Shown here piece after piece: positions 46,195 to 55,129 of a stretch of DNA of 64,000 nucleotides (positions within the stretch are counted from its first letter, which is position 1; every line of letters starts with the position of its first letter). The position numbers and the translations under genes are program-made. This DNA comes from CAWBVG01 sp963792175 (GTDB lineage: Bacteria > Acidobacteriota > Vicinamibacteria > Vicinamibacterales > CAVVIG01), in assembly GCA_963792175.1 (NCBI GenBank), contig CAWBVG010000031.1, positions 186,001 to 250,000 of the forward strand, given 5' to 3'. The notes beneath the pieces are model-generated. The model did no database searches, was not told where the DNA came from, and worked only from the letters and a program-made list of their open reading frames with translations.

Positions 46195-47532
46195 TCAGAC
46201 TTTGACGAGATCGGCGATCCGGATCGGCCGCTTCTGATCGATGCTGTTGCGAATCGCAATCCCGGTGAGGCACGACATCGCGCCGGCGCGCGAGTCGGGC
46301 AGCCTCATGTACTCGGGCGCGTCGGTCTTTCGGAAAATCAGATCGCGCATCCGATCGTCGCCGCCGCCGTGGCCCTCGGTCATCTTCGGCATCGGCACCT
46401 TGGTCCGCTTGCCGAAGCTCTTGGTGACATAGATCTCGTGGCTGTCGGCGACTTCCCACGGCTGGCGCTCGAAGGACTGGACGTCGAGCCGTCCCTTCTC
46501 GCCGTTGAACGCGACGCGGTAGCCTTCGTACGGCATGTAGGCGTTCAACGCGTAATTCATCGTCGCGCCGTTCGAGTACTTCACGATCGCCTGCATGTTG
46601 TCGAAGATGTCGATGTCCTGGCGGAAGACGCAGCCGTCGCGGAAATAGCCGTCGGCGTCCTCGCACTTGGCGTAGAGATTCATCCGCCGCTGATCCTTCG
46701 TCATGTCGTAGTGGAAGCGGCACTCGGACGTGTGCGAGCAGTTGCGGCAGTTGTCGGCGGGAGGCGTCGCGCGGAACGTGCCGTTCTTGCCGTAGATCGA
46801 CAGGCCGCCGTATCCCGACACCTCGACCGGGTCGGCGCCCAGCCACCAGTTCATCAGGTCGAAGTGATGGCTCGCCTTGTGGACGAGCAGCGAGCCGCTG
46901 TTCTGGCGCAGCCGATGCCAGCGGCGGAAGTAGTCCGCACCGTGGACGACGTCGAGGTACCAGCTGAAGTCGACCGACACCACCTTGCCGATCTCGTTGG
47001 ACAGCAGGATCTCCTTCATCTGCTGGTGAGCCGGCGCGTAGCGGTAGTTGAAGGTCACGACGATCTTCCGGTTGTTGCGCTTCTCGGCGTCGAGAATCGC
47101 CTGGCACTTGGTCTCGTCGGTCGTCAGCGGCTTCTCGGTCATCACGTCGATGCCGCGATCGAGCCCCTTGATGATGTACTGGTGGTGGAAGCCGTCGACG
47201 GTCGTCACCATCAGCAGATCGGGGCGCGTCTTGTCGAACATCTCGTCGATGTTGGTGAAGGTCGGGGCGTTGACGCCGATGTACTCGCGCGCCGCGATCG
47301 AGCGCTTCGGGTTGATGTCGCAGAGGCCGACGAATTCGAGGAGGTCTGGATACCGTCTGACGAGGTCGCGCCCCCACATGCCGCTGCCGCGATCGCCGGT
47401 GCCGACGATGGCGTAACGGCGTTTGGACGGCGGCTGGGCCAATGCGTCAACATTGAAGAGCGAGGCGCCAAGGGCGGCGGAGCCGGCCACCTTGACGAAC
47501 TCGCGGCGGCTGCTCGCGGAGACGTCGGACAT
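46195..47532 (-). CDS. Tat-exported Gfo/Idh/MocA-family oxidoreductase
   Basis: ATG at 47532 with GGGAGGAA upstream. MSDVSASSRREFVKVAGSAA is a twin-arginine signal; the ALAQPPSKRRYAIVGTGDRG junction places the Rossmann motif just after cleavage. DIDVMTEKPLTTDETKCQAI is the family EKP block; GSLLVHKASHHFDLMNWWLG carries the catalytic His region. A cysteine cluster NCRNCSHTSECRFHYD and a later CEDADGYFRDGC suggest a structural zinc. 445 residues, intact. As for Tat-exported glucose-fructose oxidoreductase, the cofactor would be bound before export. Convergent with the cobalt permease. Confidence 0.9.
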   Translation of the reverse strand: MSDVSASSRREFVKVAGSAALGASLFNVDALAQPPSKRRYAIVGTGDRGSGMWGRDLVRRYPDLLEFVGLCDINPKRSIAAREYIGVNAPTFTNIDEMFDKTRPDLLMVTTVDGFHHQYIIKGLDRGIDVMTEKPLTTDETKCQAILDAEKRNNRKIVVTFNYRYAPAHQQMKEILLSNEIGKVVSVDFSWYLDVVHGADYFRRWHRLRQNSGSLLVHKASHHFDLMNWWLGADPVEVSGYGGLSIYGKNGTFRATPPADNCRNCSHTSECRFHYDMTKDQRRMNLYAKCEDADGYFRDGCVFRQDIDIFDNMQAIVKYSNGATMNYALNAYMPYEGYRVAFNGEKGRLDVQSFERQPWEVADSHEIYVTKSFGKRTKVPMPKMTEGHGGGDDRMRDLIFRKTDAPEYMRLPDSRAGAMSCLTGIAIRNSIDQKRPIRIADLVKV

Positions 47533-47591
47533 CGGATTCCTCCCGCGCGCATCGTAGCACACCGGGGTGGAAAAGAGGCCAAATTACGTTG

Positions 47592-47607
47592 ACTTTACCG
47601 GTAAAGT
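47592..47607. promoter_or_regulatory. Perfect 16-bp palindrome, LacI-type operator
   Basis: ACTTTACCGGTAAAGT reads the same on both strands. The central CG flanked by TTTAC/GTAAA is the usual pattern of LacI-family operators. It overlaps TTGACT (47589-47594) and touches TATAGT (47607-47612), 16 bp before the SDR start at 47628, so a bound repressor would block the fucose operon promoter. The regulator gene is not in the window. Confidence 0.65.
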
Positions 47608-47627
47608 ATAGTACTTCACGCGGGCGC

Positions 47628-48398
47628 GTGTTTCAGTTGCCGGGCAAGGTGGCCGTCGTCACAGGCGCAGGTTCGGGCATCGGTGCCGCCATCGCCCGCC
47701 TGTTCGCGAGCCAGCAGGCACGCGTCGTGGTCCTCGACGTCGACGAAGACGCCGCGCGACGCACCGTTGCCGCTATCCTTGACGATGGCGGCACCGCCGA
47801 GTCGCAGGTCTGCGACGTCTCGAGCGCCGGCAGCGTCGCGGACGTGTTCGGCGCGGTGGCGGCGCGTCACGGCCGCCTCGACATCCTGGTCAACAACGCC
47901 GGCGTCGCGCACGTCGGCACGATCGAGCGGACGTCGGAAGCGGATTTCGATCGCCTGTATCAGGTGAACGTGAAGGGCGTGTTCCTCGGCGCCCGCGCCG
48001 CCGTGCCAATCATGCTGCGGCAGGGCGGCGGCGTCATCCTCAACATGGCGTCGATCGCGTCGCTCGTCGGCGTGCCGGAGCGGTTCGCGTACTCGATGTC
48101 GAAGGGCGCCGTGCTGACCATGACCATGTCGATTGCCATCGATTACGTGAAACAGAACATCCGCTGCAATTGCATCTGCCCGGCGCGGATTCACACGCCG
48201 TTCGTGGATCAATACGTCGCGCGCCACTACGCCGGACGCGAGCAGGAAGTGCTGCAGCAGCTGTCGGCGTATCAACCGATCGGCCGCATGGGCACGTCGG
48301 AAGAAGTGGCGTTTCTGGCGCTGTACCTGTGTTCCGACGAAGCGTCGTTCGTCACAGGCCAGGCGTACCCGATCGATGGAGGCGTACTCGTCGCATGA
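47628..48398 (+). CDS. Short-chain dehydrogenase of the L-fucose pathway
   Basis: GTG at 47628 (FQLPGKVAVVTGAGSGIGAA). TGAGSGIG binds the cofactor; DVDEDAARR after strand 2 with Asp favours NAD; VNNAGVAHVG, NMASIASL (Ser) and the YSMSK Tyr-Lys pair complete the active site. 256 residues, intact. Its stop overlaps the FAHD gene ATG. In this context it is either L-fucose dehydrogenase or, more likely given the adjacent diketo-acid hydrolase, 2-keto-3-deoxy-L-fuconate dehydrogenase. Confidence 0.88.
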   Translation: MFQLPGKVAVVTGAGSGIGAAIARLFASQQARVVVLDVDEDAARRTVAAILDDGGTAESQVCDVSSAGSVADVFGAVAARHGRLDILVNNAGVAHVGTIERTSEADFDRLYQVNVKGVFLGARAAVPIMLRQGGGVILNMASIASLVGVPERFAYSMSKGAVLTMTMSIAIDYVKQNIRCNCICPARIHTPFVDQYVARHYAGREQEVLQQLSAYQPIGRMGTSEEVAFLALYLCSDEASFVTGQAYPIDGGVLVA

Positions 48399-49249
48399 AG
48401 CTGATTCGATTCGGACCATCGGGACAGGAACGGCCGGGCCTGCAGCTCGATGACGGCACGCGTGTCGACGCATCCGGGTTCGGCGAGGATTACGACGAGC
48501 GGTTTTTCGCCGGCGGCGGGCTGGACCGGCTCCGCGGCTGGGCCGACCGCGAGGCGTCGCGTGCGCCCCGGGTGGCGGCGGCGTTCGCCTCGGACCGCCG
48601 ATCGGGCGTCCCAGCAAGATCGTCTGCATCGGCCTGAACTATCGCGATCACGCGGCCGAAAGCGGCATGGCCATTCCGGCGGAGCCGGTCATCTTCTTCA
48701 AGGCCACGACCTCCATCGTCGGTCCGGCCGACGACGTGCTCATTCCGAAGACCGGATCGAAACTGGATTGGGAGGTCGAGCTGGCGGTGGTGATGGGCGC
48801 CCGGGCGAACGGGGTCAGCCGGGCGCAGGCGCTCGATCGCGTGGCCGGTTACGTGCTGCACAATGACTACTCGGAGCGCGTGTCGCAGCTGGAGCGCGGC
48901 GGCCAATGGGTGAAAGGGAAGAGCGCCGACACCTTTGCGCCGCTCGGGCCGTTTCTGGCCACGCGCGACGAAATTCCGGATCCGGGGCAGCTGCGCATGT
49001 GGCTGTCGGTGAACGGCACGATGCGCCAGGACAGCTCGACGGCCAACATGATCTTCGACGTGCCGACGCTGGTCAGTTACGTGAGCGAGTTCATGACGCT
49101 CTTGCCCGGCGACGTCATCAGCACGGGGACGCCCGCGGGTGTCGGGCTGGGGATGAAGCCGTCACCGATGTACCTCGCGCCGGGCGACGTCGTCGCGCTG
49201 GGCATCGATCGCCTCGGCGAGTCGCGGCAGAAAGTGGGCCGGGCCATGA
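48395..49249 (+). CDS. FAHD-family hydrolase, probable 2,4-diketo-3-deoxy-L-fuconate hydrolase
   Basis: N-terminal MKLIRFGPSGQERPGLQLDD is followed, after a frame change near 48600, by SKIVCIGLNYRDHAAESGM, PVIFFKATTSIVGPADDV, LDWEVELAVVMG, GYVLHNDYSER, DTFAPLGPFLATRDE and VISTGTPAGVGLGM, the complete fumarylacetoacetate-hydrolase signature with metal-ligand Glu and Asp. As written the frame runs into the mutarotase. Removing one G near 49236 gives a TGA at 49247-49249 that overlaps the mutarotase ATG, like the other junctions here; this is my preferred model. About 283 residues. Confidence 0.83.
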
Positions 49250-49614
49250 CGCGGCACGTGCTGACGGTCGATCTGCGCGACGATCCCGCGGCCATCGCCG
49301 CGTATCGCGAGCATCATCGGCGCGTCTGGCCGGAAGTGATTGCGAGCCTGCGTGGCGTCGGCGTGGAGCAGATGGATATCCACCTGCTCGGCCGGCGCCT
49401 GGTGATGATCGTCGAGCTGCGCGAAGGCACGGACTATCGGACCGCGTTCGCGTCGCACGCGGCGTCGAACGGCCGCGTCGCCGAGTGGGAGCGCCTCATG
49501 CGATCGCTGCAGGAACCGGCGCCGGACACGCCGCCCGGCGAATGGTGGGCGAGGATGGAGCCGGTGTTCAGCCTGAACGCCAACGGCCGCGCGCCGGAGC
49601 CGGGCACGCCCTGA
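49246..49614 (+). CDS. L-rhamnose mutarotase-family protein, probable L-fucose mutarotase
   Basis: ATG at 49246. VDLRDDPAAIAAYREHHRRV, WPEVIASLRGVGVEQMDIHL, GRRLVMIVELREGTDY and late PGEWWARMEPVFSLN form the dimeric alpha/beta ferredoxin-like fold of the RhaM family, with the catalytic His in HHRRVWPE. 122 residues. It could serve L-fucose or L-rhamnose; the neighbouring genes favour fucose. The reading frame is continuous with the FAHD gene only because of a probable one-base insertion. Confidence 0.82.
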   Translation: MTRHVLTVDLRDDPAAIAAYREHHRRVWPEVIASLRGVGVEQMDIHLLGRRLVMIVELREGTDYRTAFASHAASNGRVAEWERLMRSLQEPAPDTPPGEWWARMEPVFSLNANGRAPEPGTP

Positions 49615-49622
49615 CGCGCGCG

Positions 49623-50694
49623 ATGACGGACCTGCGGCAAGCATGGCCGCTGCCTTCGCGACCGCGGCCCATCGTCATGATCGGCGCCGGGGCGATCGTC
49701 CGCTCGGCGCACCTGCCCGCGTACAGACGCCTTGGGTTCCCGGTCGCGGGCCTCTTCGACATCCGACCCGACACGGCGCGCGAGACGGCGGCGCAATTCG
49801 CGGTCCCGGTCGTCTTCTCGACCCTCGCCGACGCCGCCGCGGTGGCCGACGCGGTGTTCGACGTCGCCGTGCCGGGCGACCAGATCCTTGCGGTCCTTCG
49901 TTGCCTTCCGTCTGGCGCTCCGGTCCTGATCCAGAAACCGATGGGCGATGATCTGGCGGCGGCACGCGCCATTCTCGAGCTGTGCCGCGAAAGACGGCTC
50001 GCCGCCGCGATGAATCTTCAATTGCGCTTCAGCCCGAACGTGCTCGCACTGCGGGACCTGATCGATCGCCAGGCGATTGGCGAGCTGCGCGATATCGAGG
50101 TGCGCGTCGTTGACCGGCAGCCGTGGGAACAATGGTCGTTCCTGAAGGGCGCGCCACGGCTCGAAGTGCTCTATCACTCCATCCACTACCTGGACACGAT
50201 TCGCGCGATCGCCGGAGAGCCGCGATCGGTCTACTGCCGCGCGGTTGCGCACCCGGAGCTCGAGGGATTCGCGGACACGCGCAGCACGATCATCCTCGAC
50301 TACGGCGATCGCATCCGCTGTTCGCTCACGCTGAACCACGTCCATCGTCACGATCCGACGCATCGCGCGTCGATGCTGAAGGTCGAAGGGCACGCGCGGC
50401 GCCGCGGTGCTGACGCTCGGTGTCAACATCGACTATCCGAATGGCGCGCCGGATCATCTGGTGGTCGCCTTCGAGCGCTCCGTCTGGACGCAGATTCCGC
50501 TGCGCGGCTCGTGGTTCACCGAGGCGTTCGAGGGTCCGATGTCGAACCTGCAACGGTTCGTCGCCGGCGAAGATCCGGCGCTGGTGTCGCCCGTCGCCGA
50601 TGCGATCAAGACGATGGCGCTGGTCGAAGCGTGCTATCAGTCGAGCGAGCCGCGGCGGGACGCCGATTCCCGCAGGCCGGTTGATCGGCGATGA
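49623..50694 (+). CDS. Gfo/Idh/MocA-family oxidoreductase of the fucose locus
   Basis: RPIVMIGAGAIVRSAHLPAY is the Rossmann start; GAPVLIQKPMGDD is the variant of the EKP signature (QKP). RLEVLYHSIHYLDTIRAIAG has the catalytic His pair. One extra base near 50395 shifts the frame; the C-terminus then reads GVNIDYPNGAPDHLVVAFE and GSWFTEAFEGPMSNLQRFVA. Corrected length about 356. It may be the NAD(P)-dependent L-fucose dehydrogenase of this pathway, which is otherwise not assigned. Overlaps the lactonase ATG by 4 bp. Confidence 0.82.
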
Positions 50695-51540
50695 CGACGA
50701 TCGACGCGCATCAGCACTTCTGGCAGTACAGCGCCGCCGAGTACGGGTGGATCGACGACTCGATGGCGCCGCTCCGGCGCGATTTCCTGCCAGAGGAGCT
50801 CGGACGCGAGATGACCCGCACCGGCAGTCGATGCCTGCGTGGCCGTTCAGGCGCGTCAGAGCATCGACGAAACGCGATGGTTGCTCGCGCTGGCCGACGC
50901 CCACGCGTACATCGCCGGCGTGGTCGGCTGGTTCGATCTGCAATCGCCGGATGTCCGGGCGGACCTCGAGCGCTGGGCGCACCCGAAATTGGTCGGCGTG
51001 CGGCACATCGTGCAGAGCGAAGCCGACGACCGGTTCCTGATGCGGCCGGCGTTTCTTCGCGGCATCGCCCAGCTCGAGGCGTTCGGCCTGGCCTACGACC
51101 TGTTGATCTATCCCCGGCACCTCCCGTGCGCGGTCGAATTCGTGTCACGGTTCGAGCGGCAGCGATTCGTGCTCGATCACCTGGCGAAGCCCGATATCCG
51201 CGGCGGCGAGCGAGAGACGTGGGCGCGGGATCTTCGCCGCCTGGCCGCCTATCCGCACGTGTACGCCAAGCTTTCCGGCCTGGTCACGGAAGCGGACTGG
51301 ACGCACTGGACCGCGGATCAGATCCGGCCGTATCTGGACGTCGCGTTCGAGTGTTTCGGCGCCGATCGATTGATGATCGGCTCGGACTGGCCGGTGTGTA
51401 CAGTTGCTGCGGACTACGCGCGCACGCTGGATGTGGTGAGAGAGTATCTGTCAGCGTTGCCGTCGGGCGATCGCGCGGCGGTGCTTGGCGGCAACGCGCA
51501 ACGGTTCTGGAATACTGAAACTCATGAGGGATCACGGTGA
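50691..51540 (+). CDS. Amidohydrolase, probable L-fuconolactonase
   Basis: MTTIDAHQHFWQYSAAEYGW has the HxH metal motif and the YxW block of amidohydrolase-2 lactonases. One extra base near 50830 shifts the frame; it continues AVQARQSIDETRWLLALADA, GVVGWFDLQSP, GVRHIVQSEADDRFLMRPAF, FVLDHLAKPDIRGGE, VYAKLSGLVTEADW and DRLMIGSDWPVCTVAADY with the final Asp. Corrected length about 282. This is the L-fuconolactonase/L-rhamnono-lactonase group; it would open L-fucono-1,5-lactone to L-fuconate for the dehydratase at 55130. The stop overlaps the next gene. Confidence 0.87.
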
Positions 51541-52565
51541 GTGACACTCGTAGCGCAGCCCTTAGGGCTGCTAGCGTCGCGACGCACGCTAAGGGCCGCT
51601 GCTACTGTTGCTGCTGTTGTGCGCGAGCTGCGCGCGCCAGCAGAGCCCGTCGGGGATCACGATCGCCGTCATCCCGAAAGGCACGTCGCACGTGTTCTGG
51701 CAGAGCATCCATGCCGGCGCGGCGAAAGCGGCACAGGAGCTGGGCGTCTCCATCATCTGGCGCGGACCGCTGCGCGAGGACGATCGGGCCGCGCAGGTGT
51801 CGGAAGTGGAGGGGTTCATCTCGCGCGGCGTGTCGGGCATCGTGCTCGCGCCGCTGGACGACTCGGCGCTCGCCCCGCCGGTCGCCGCGGCGAAGCGGCG
51901 CGGCATCCCGGTGGTCGTCATCGATTCGGGCTTGAAGGGCGACGACTACGTCAGCTTTGTCGCGACCGACAACCGTGCCGGGGGACGGCTCGCCGGAGAG
52001 CAGCTGGCAAAGCTGCTGAACGACACCGGCAAGGTGGTGATGCTGCGCTACGCCGAAGGGTCGGAAAGCACCGCGCAGCGCGAGGCCGGTTTTCTCGAAG
52101 CGATCGAAGCGCACAAGGGCATTCAGGTCGTCAGCGCGAACCAGTACGGCGGCGCCGACGTCGAGAGCGCGTTCAAGAAGAGCGAATCGCTGCTGCGGAG
52201 GTCTCAAGAAGGCCGACGGCAGCCTGGACGTCGATGGCATCTTCACGCCGAACGAATCGACGACGGTCGCGATGGTGCGCGTGCTGCAAAGCAACGGCTG
52301 GGCGGGCAAGCGGCGATTCATCGGGTTCGACGCGTCCGATCTGCTGGTCAAGGCGCTGGCCGACGGTCACCTCGACGGCCTGGTGCTGCAGGATCCGGTC
52401 AACATGGGGTATCTCGGCGTGAAAACGATGGTGGCGCACCTCAAGGGGAACGCCGTCGACAAACGGATCGATACTGGCGTGCGTCTCGTGACGCGCGACC
52501 ATATGAACGATCCCGACGCGAAGGAGCTGCTTCACCCGGACCTCGCCAAATGGTTGAAGAACTGA
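51537..52565 (+). CDS. Sugar ABC transporter substrate-binding lipoprotein
   Basis: A hydrophobic run LLLLLLLCASCARQQ contains a lipobox, so the protein is probably lipid-anchored. The mature part is a type I periplasmic binding protein: ITIAVIPKGTSHVFWQSIHA, GVSGIVLAPLDDSALAPPV, VVVIDSGLKGDDYVSFVATD, VVMLRYAEGSESTAQREAGF and FIGFDASDLLVKALADGHLD. A frame change near 52200 is one extra base. The start is unclear: GTG 51537 requires another frame change near 51600, in a stretch with palindromes (GCAGCCCTTAGGGCTGC, GCGTCGCGACGC). About 330 residues. Ligand probably L-fucose. Confidence 0.82.
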
Positions 52566-54059
52566 CCGCCGTCCCGCGCTTCGATATGCGCGGCGTGCGG
52601 AAGACGTTTGGCGCCACCGTCGCGCTCGACGGCGTCAATTTCGCCGTCCGCGCCGGCGAGGTCTGCGCGCTGGTCGGTCAGAACGGCGCCGGCAAGAGCA
52701 CGCTGATGGGCATTCTTTCCGGCGCGATTCGGCCTGACGCGGGCGAGATGCGGCTGGACGGGATGCCATACGCACCGCGGGAGCCGATCGACGCGCGGCG
52801 GGCCGGCGTCGCGATGATTTATCAGGAGCTGTCGCTGGCGCCGCATCTGAGCGTGATGGAAAACATCGTGCTCGGCGTCGAGCCGTCGCGCTACGGCATC
52901 GTGCAGCGCGATCGCGCGCGTGCCACGGCGGCCGCCGCGCTGGAGGAGCTGGGCCGGCACGATATCCCGCCGCAGGCCGCTGTCAGCACACTCTCGCCAG
53001 CGTCGCAGCAGCTGGTCGAGATTGCGCGGGCGTTGGCCACCGGCTGCCGGGTCCTCGTCCTCGACGAGCCGACCAGCAGCCTGGGCCACGACGACGTGCG
53101 GCGGTTGTTCGACCTGATCCAGCGGCTCAAGCAGCAGGGGCACGCGATCGTCTACATCTCGCATTTCATCGAGGAAGTGAAGGAGGTATCGGATCGGTTC
53201 GTGGTGCTGCGCGATGGCGGCAACGCCGGCGAAGGTCCGACCGCGCAGACCCGCGGCGACGAGATCGTCAGGATGATGGTGGGACGAAGCGTCGGCGAGC
53301 TGTACACGCGTGGTTCGCGCGACGCCGGGGAGGCGCTGCTGCAGGTCGACGAGCTGATGCCGGGGTCCGCGTCGTTTGCGCTGCGGCGCGGCGAGATTCT
53401 CGGTATCGCGGGATTGCTCGGCGCGGGCCGCTCGCGCCTGCTGAGAACGATTTTCGGACTGGAGCCGGTGAAGAGCGGGCGCGTCACCCTGGGCGTGTAT
53501 TCCGGACCCGCGGCGCCGCACGATCGCTGGCGGCAGGGCATGGGCATGCTCAGCGAGGATCGCGGCGGCGAAGGGCTCGCCGCCGGACTGAGCGTGGCCG
53601 ACAACCTGACCGGTTCGCGCCTCGACGGTCTCGGGCCCGGCGTGTTCGTGTGGCCCTCGCGGCAGAACGCCGCGGCCACGCGGTGGATCGATCGGCTGGC
53701 GATTCGATGCGCGGGACCCAGGCAGACGGTCGCCGAGCTCTCGGGCGGCAATCAGCAGAAGGTGGCCGTGGCGCGGCTGCTGCACCACGATGTCGACGTG
53801 CTGATTCTCGACGAGCCGACGCAGAGGCATCGACGTCGCGAGCAAGGCGGAGATTTATCGATTGATCGACGAGCTGGTGTCGGCGGGCGGCAAACGAAAA
53901 GCCGTGTTGCTCGTCAGCAGCTATCTGCCGGAGCTTCTCGGCGTCTGCGATCGGATTGCGGTGATGTCGCGCGGCCGGCTCGGACCGGCCCGCCCGGTTG
54001 AGGAATGGACAGAGCACTCATTGTTGATGGACGCGTCGGGCGCGCGCGCGGCCTCGTAG
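52550..54059 (+). CDS. Sugar ABC transporter ATPase (two ATPase domains)
   Basis: ATG 52550 overlapping the binding-protein gene. FDMRGVRKTFGATVALDGVN, VGQNGAGKSTLMGILSGAIR, YQELSLAPHLSVMENIVLGV and LVLDEPTSSLGHDD form domain 1. Domain 2 has GLLGAGRSRLLRTIFGLEPV, ELSGGNQQKVAVARLLHHDV and LILDEPT, then one extra base near 53830 (ACGCAGAGGC for ACGCGAGGC) before GIDVASKAEIYRLIDELVSA. Corrected length about 502. Second sugar-type transporter in the window, at the fucose locus. Confidence 0.9.
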
Positions 54060-55000
54060 GCGCGCGGCGGTTCCTCGACGAGCGCGGCGTGCTCGTCGGG
54101 CTCGTCGCCGTCGCCCTGATGTTCGGCGCGCTCGTCGGTCCGCAGTTCTTCAGCGCCGCGAACCTCGAGCTGATGGCGCGGCAGACGGTCATCGTGTGCG
54201 TCGCCGCGCTCGGCATGACGATGGTGATCGTCGCCGGCGGGATCGATCTGTCGGTCGGCTCGGTGGTCGCGCTGAGCACGGTCGTCGTCGCGCTGCTGCT
54301 GCGCGCGGGATCCGGTCCGGCGGTCGCGGCCCTCGGCACCGTGATGGCCGCCGCGGTGTGCGGGGCCCTGAACGGTCTGCTGATCACCAGACTCCAGGTG
54401 GTGCCGTTCATCGTGACGCTGGGGACCATGCTGCTGGTGCGCGGCGCGGCAAAGGGCCTGGCGGACGAGCGGCGCATCGAGGCGCCGATCTCGTGGCTGA
54501 ACGATCTGTTGCGCACCGCGCAGGACGGCGGCGGCCTGCTGCTGCCGGCCGGCATCTGGCTGACGGTCGCGCTCGCGCTTGTCGTCGCCTTCACATTGCG
54601 CTACACGCGGTTTGGCCGGCACCTGTTCGCGATCGGTTCGAACGAGCGCACGGCGCGACTGTGCGGCGTGCGCATCAATCTCAACAAAGTGGCGGTGTAT
54701 ACGATTGCGTCGGCGATGGCCGGCGTCGCCGGCCTGCTGGAGTTCGCGAAGCTGTCGGTCGGCGACCCGACGGTCGCCATCGGTCTGGAGCTCGACGTGA
54801 TTGCCGCGGTCATCATCGGCGGCGGCAGCCTGCTCGGGGGCAAAGGCAGCGTGGTCGGCACCATCGCCGGCGCGGCGATCATGGCGATCATTCAGATCGG
54901 CTGTTCCCAGCAAGGGCTGCCGAACTGGGTCCAGGAAATTATCACGGGCACCATCATCGTGGGTGCAGTCGCGCTCGATCGATGGCGGAGCAGGAGTTGA
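54005..55000 (+). CDS. Sugar ABC transporter permease of the fucose locus
   Basis: A 331-residue BPD-transp-2 permease: MTMVIVAGGIDLSVGSVVAL, VVPFIVTLGTMLLVRGAAKG, FAIGSNERTARLCGVRINLN and AAVIIGGGSLLGGKGSVVGT. About nine helices, intact. The ATG at 54005 overlaps the ATPase gene by 55 bp. A long repeat array follows its stop. Confidence 0.9.
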   Translation: MDRALIVDGRVGRARGLVGARRFLDERGVLVGLVAVALMFGALVGPQFFSAANLELMARQTVIVCVAALGMTMVIVAGGIDLSVGSVVALSTVVVALLLRAGSGPAVAALGTVMAAAVCGALNGLLITRLQVVPFIVTLGTMLLVRGAAKGLADERRIEAPISWLNDLLRTAQDGGGLLLPAGIWLTVALALVVAFTLRYTRFGRHLFAIGSNERTARLCGVRINLNKVAVYTIASAMAGVAGLLEFAKLSVGDPTVAIGLELDVIAAVIIGGGSLLGGKGSVVGTIAGAAIMAIIQIGCSQQGLPNWVQEIITGTIIVGAVALDRWRSRS

Positions 55001-55127
55001 AAGTTAAAAGTTAAAAGTTAAAAGTTAAAACCAGAAAGACAGAACCAGCAGACAAAACCAGAAAGACAGACATGGCGTCAGTTCCGCATTTCAACTTTTG
55101 CCTTTTAACTTTTAAGTTTTAACTTTC
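55001..55127. repeat. AT-rich inverted array of AGTTAAA units
   Basis: Four or five AAAGTTAAA units on the left (54997-55028) face CTTTTAACTTTTAAGTTTTAACTT on the right (read as AACTTTT units, 55098-55123). Between them AACCAGAAAGACAGA occurs twice. This AT-rich segment is very different from the surrounding high-GC coding DNA. Same palindromic design as the GGGGACT arrays but with another unit. Confidence 0.8.
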
Positions 55128-55129
55128 CC

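Noticed and set aside
51541..51935. Cysteine-rich small protein (CYCCCCCARAA) at the start of the binding-protein gene
   Set aside because: It is an out-of-frame reading of the leucine-rich lipoprotein signal sequence.
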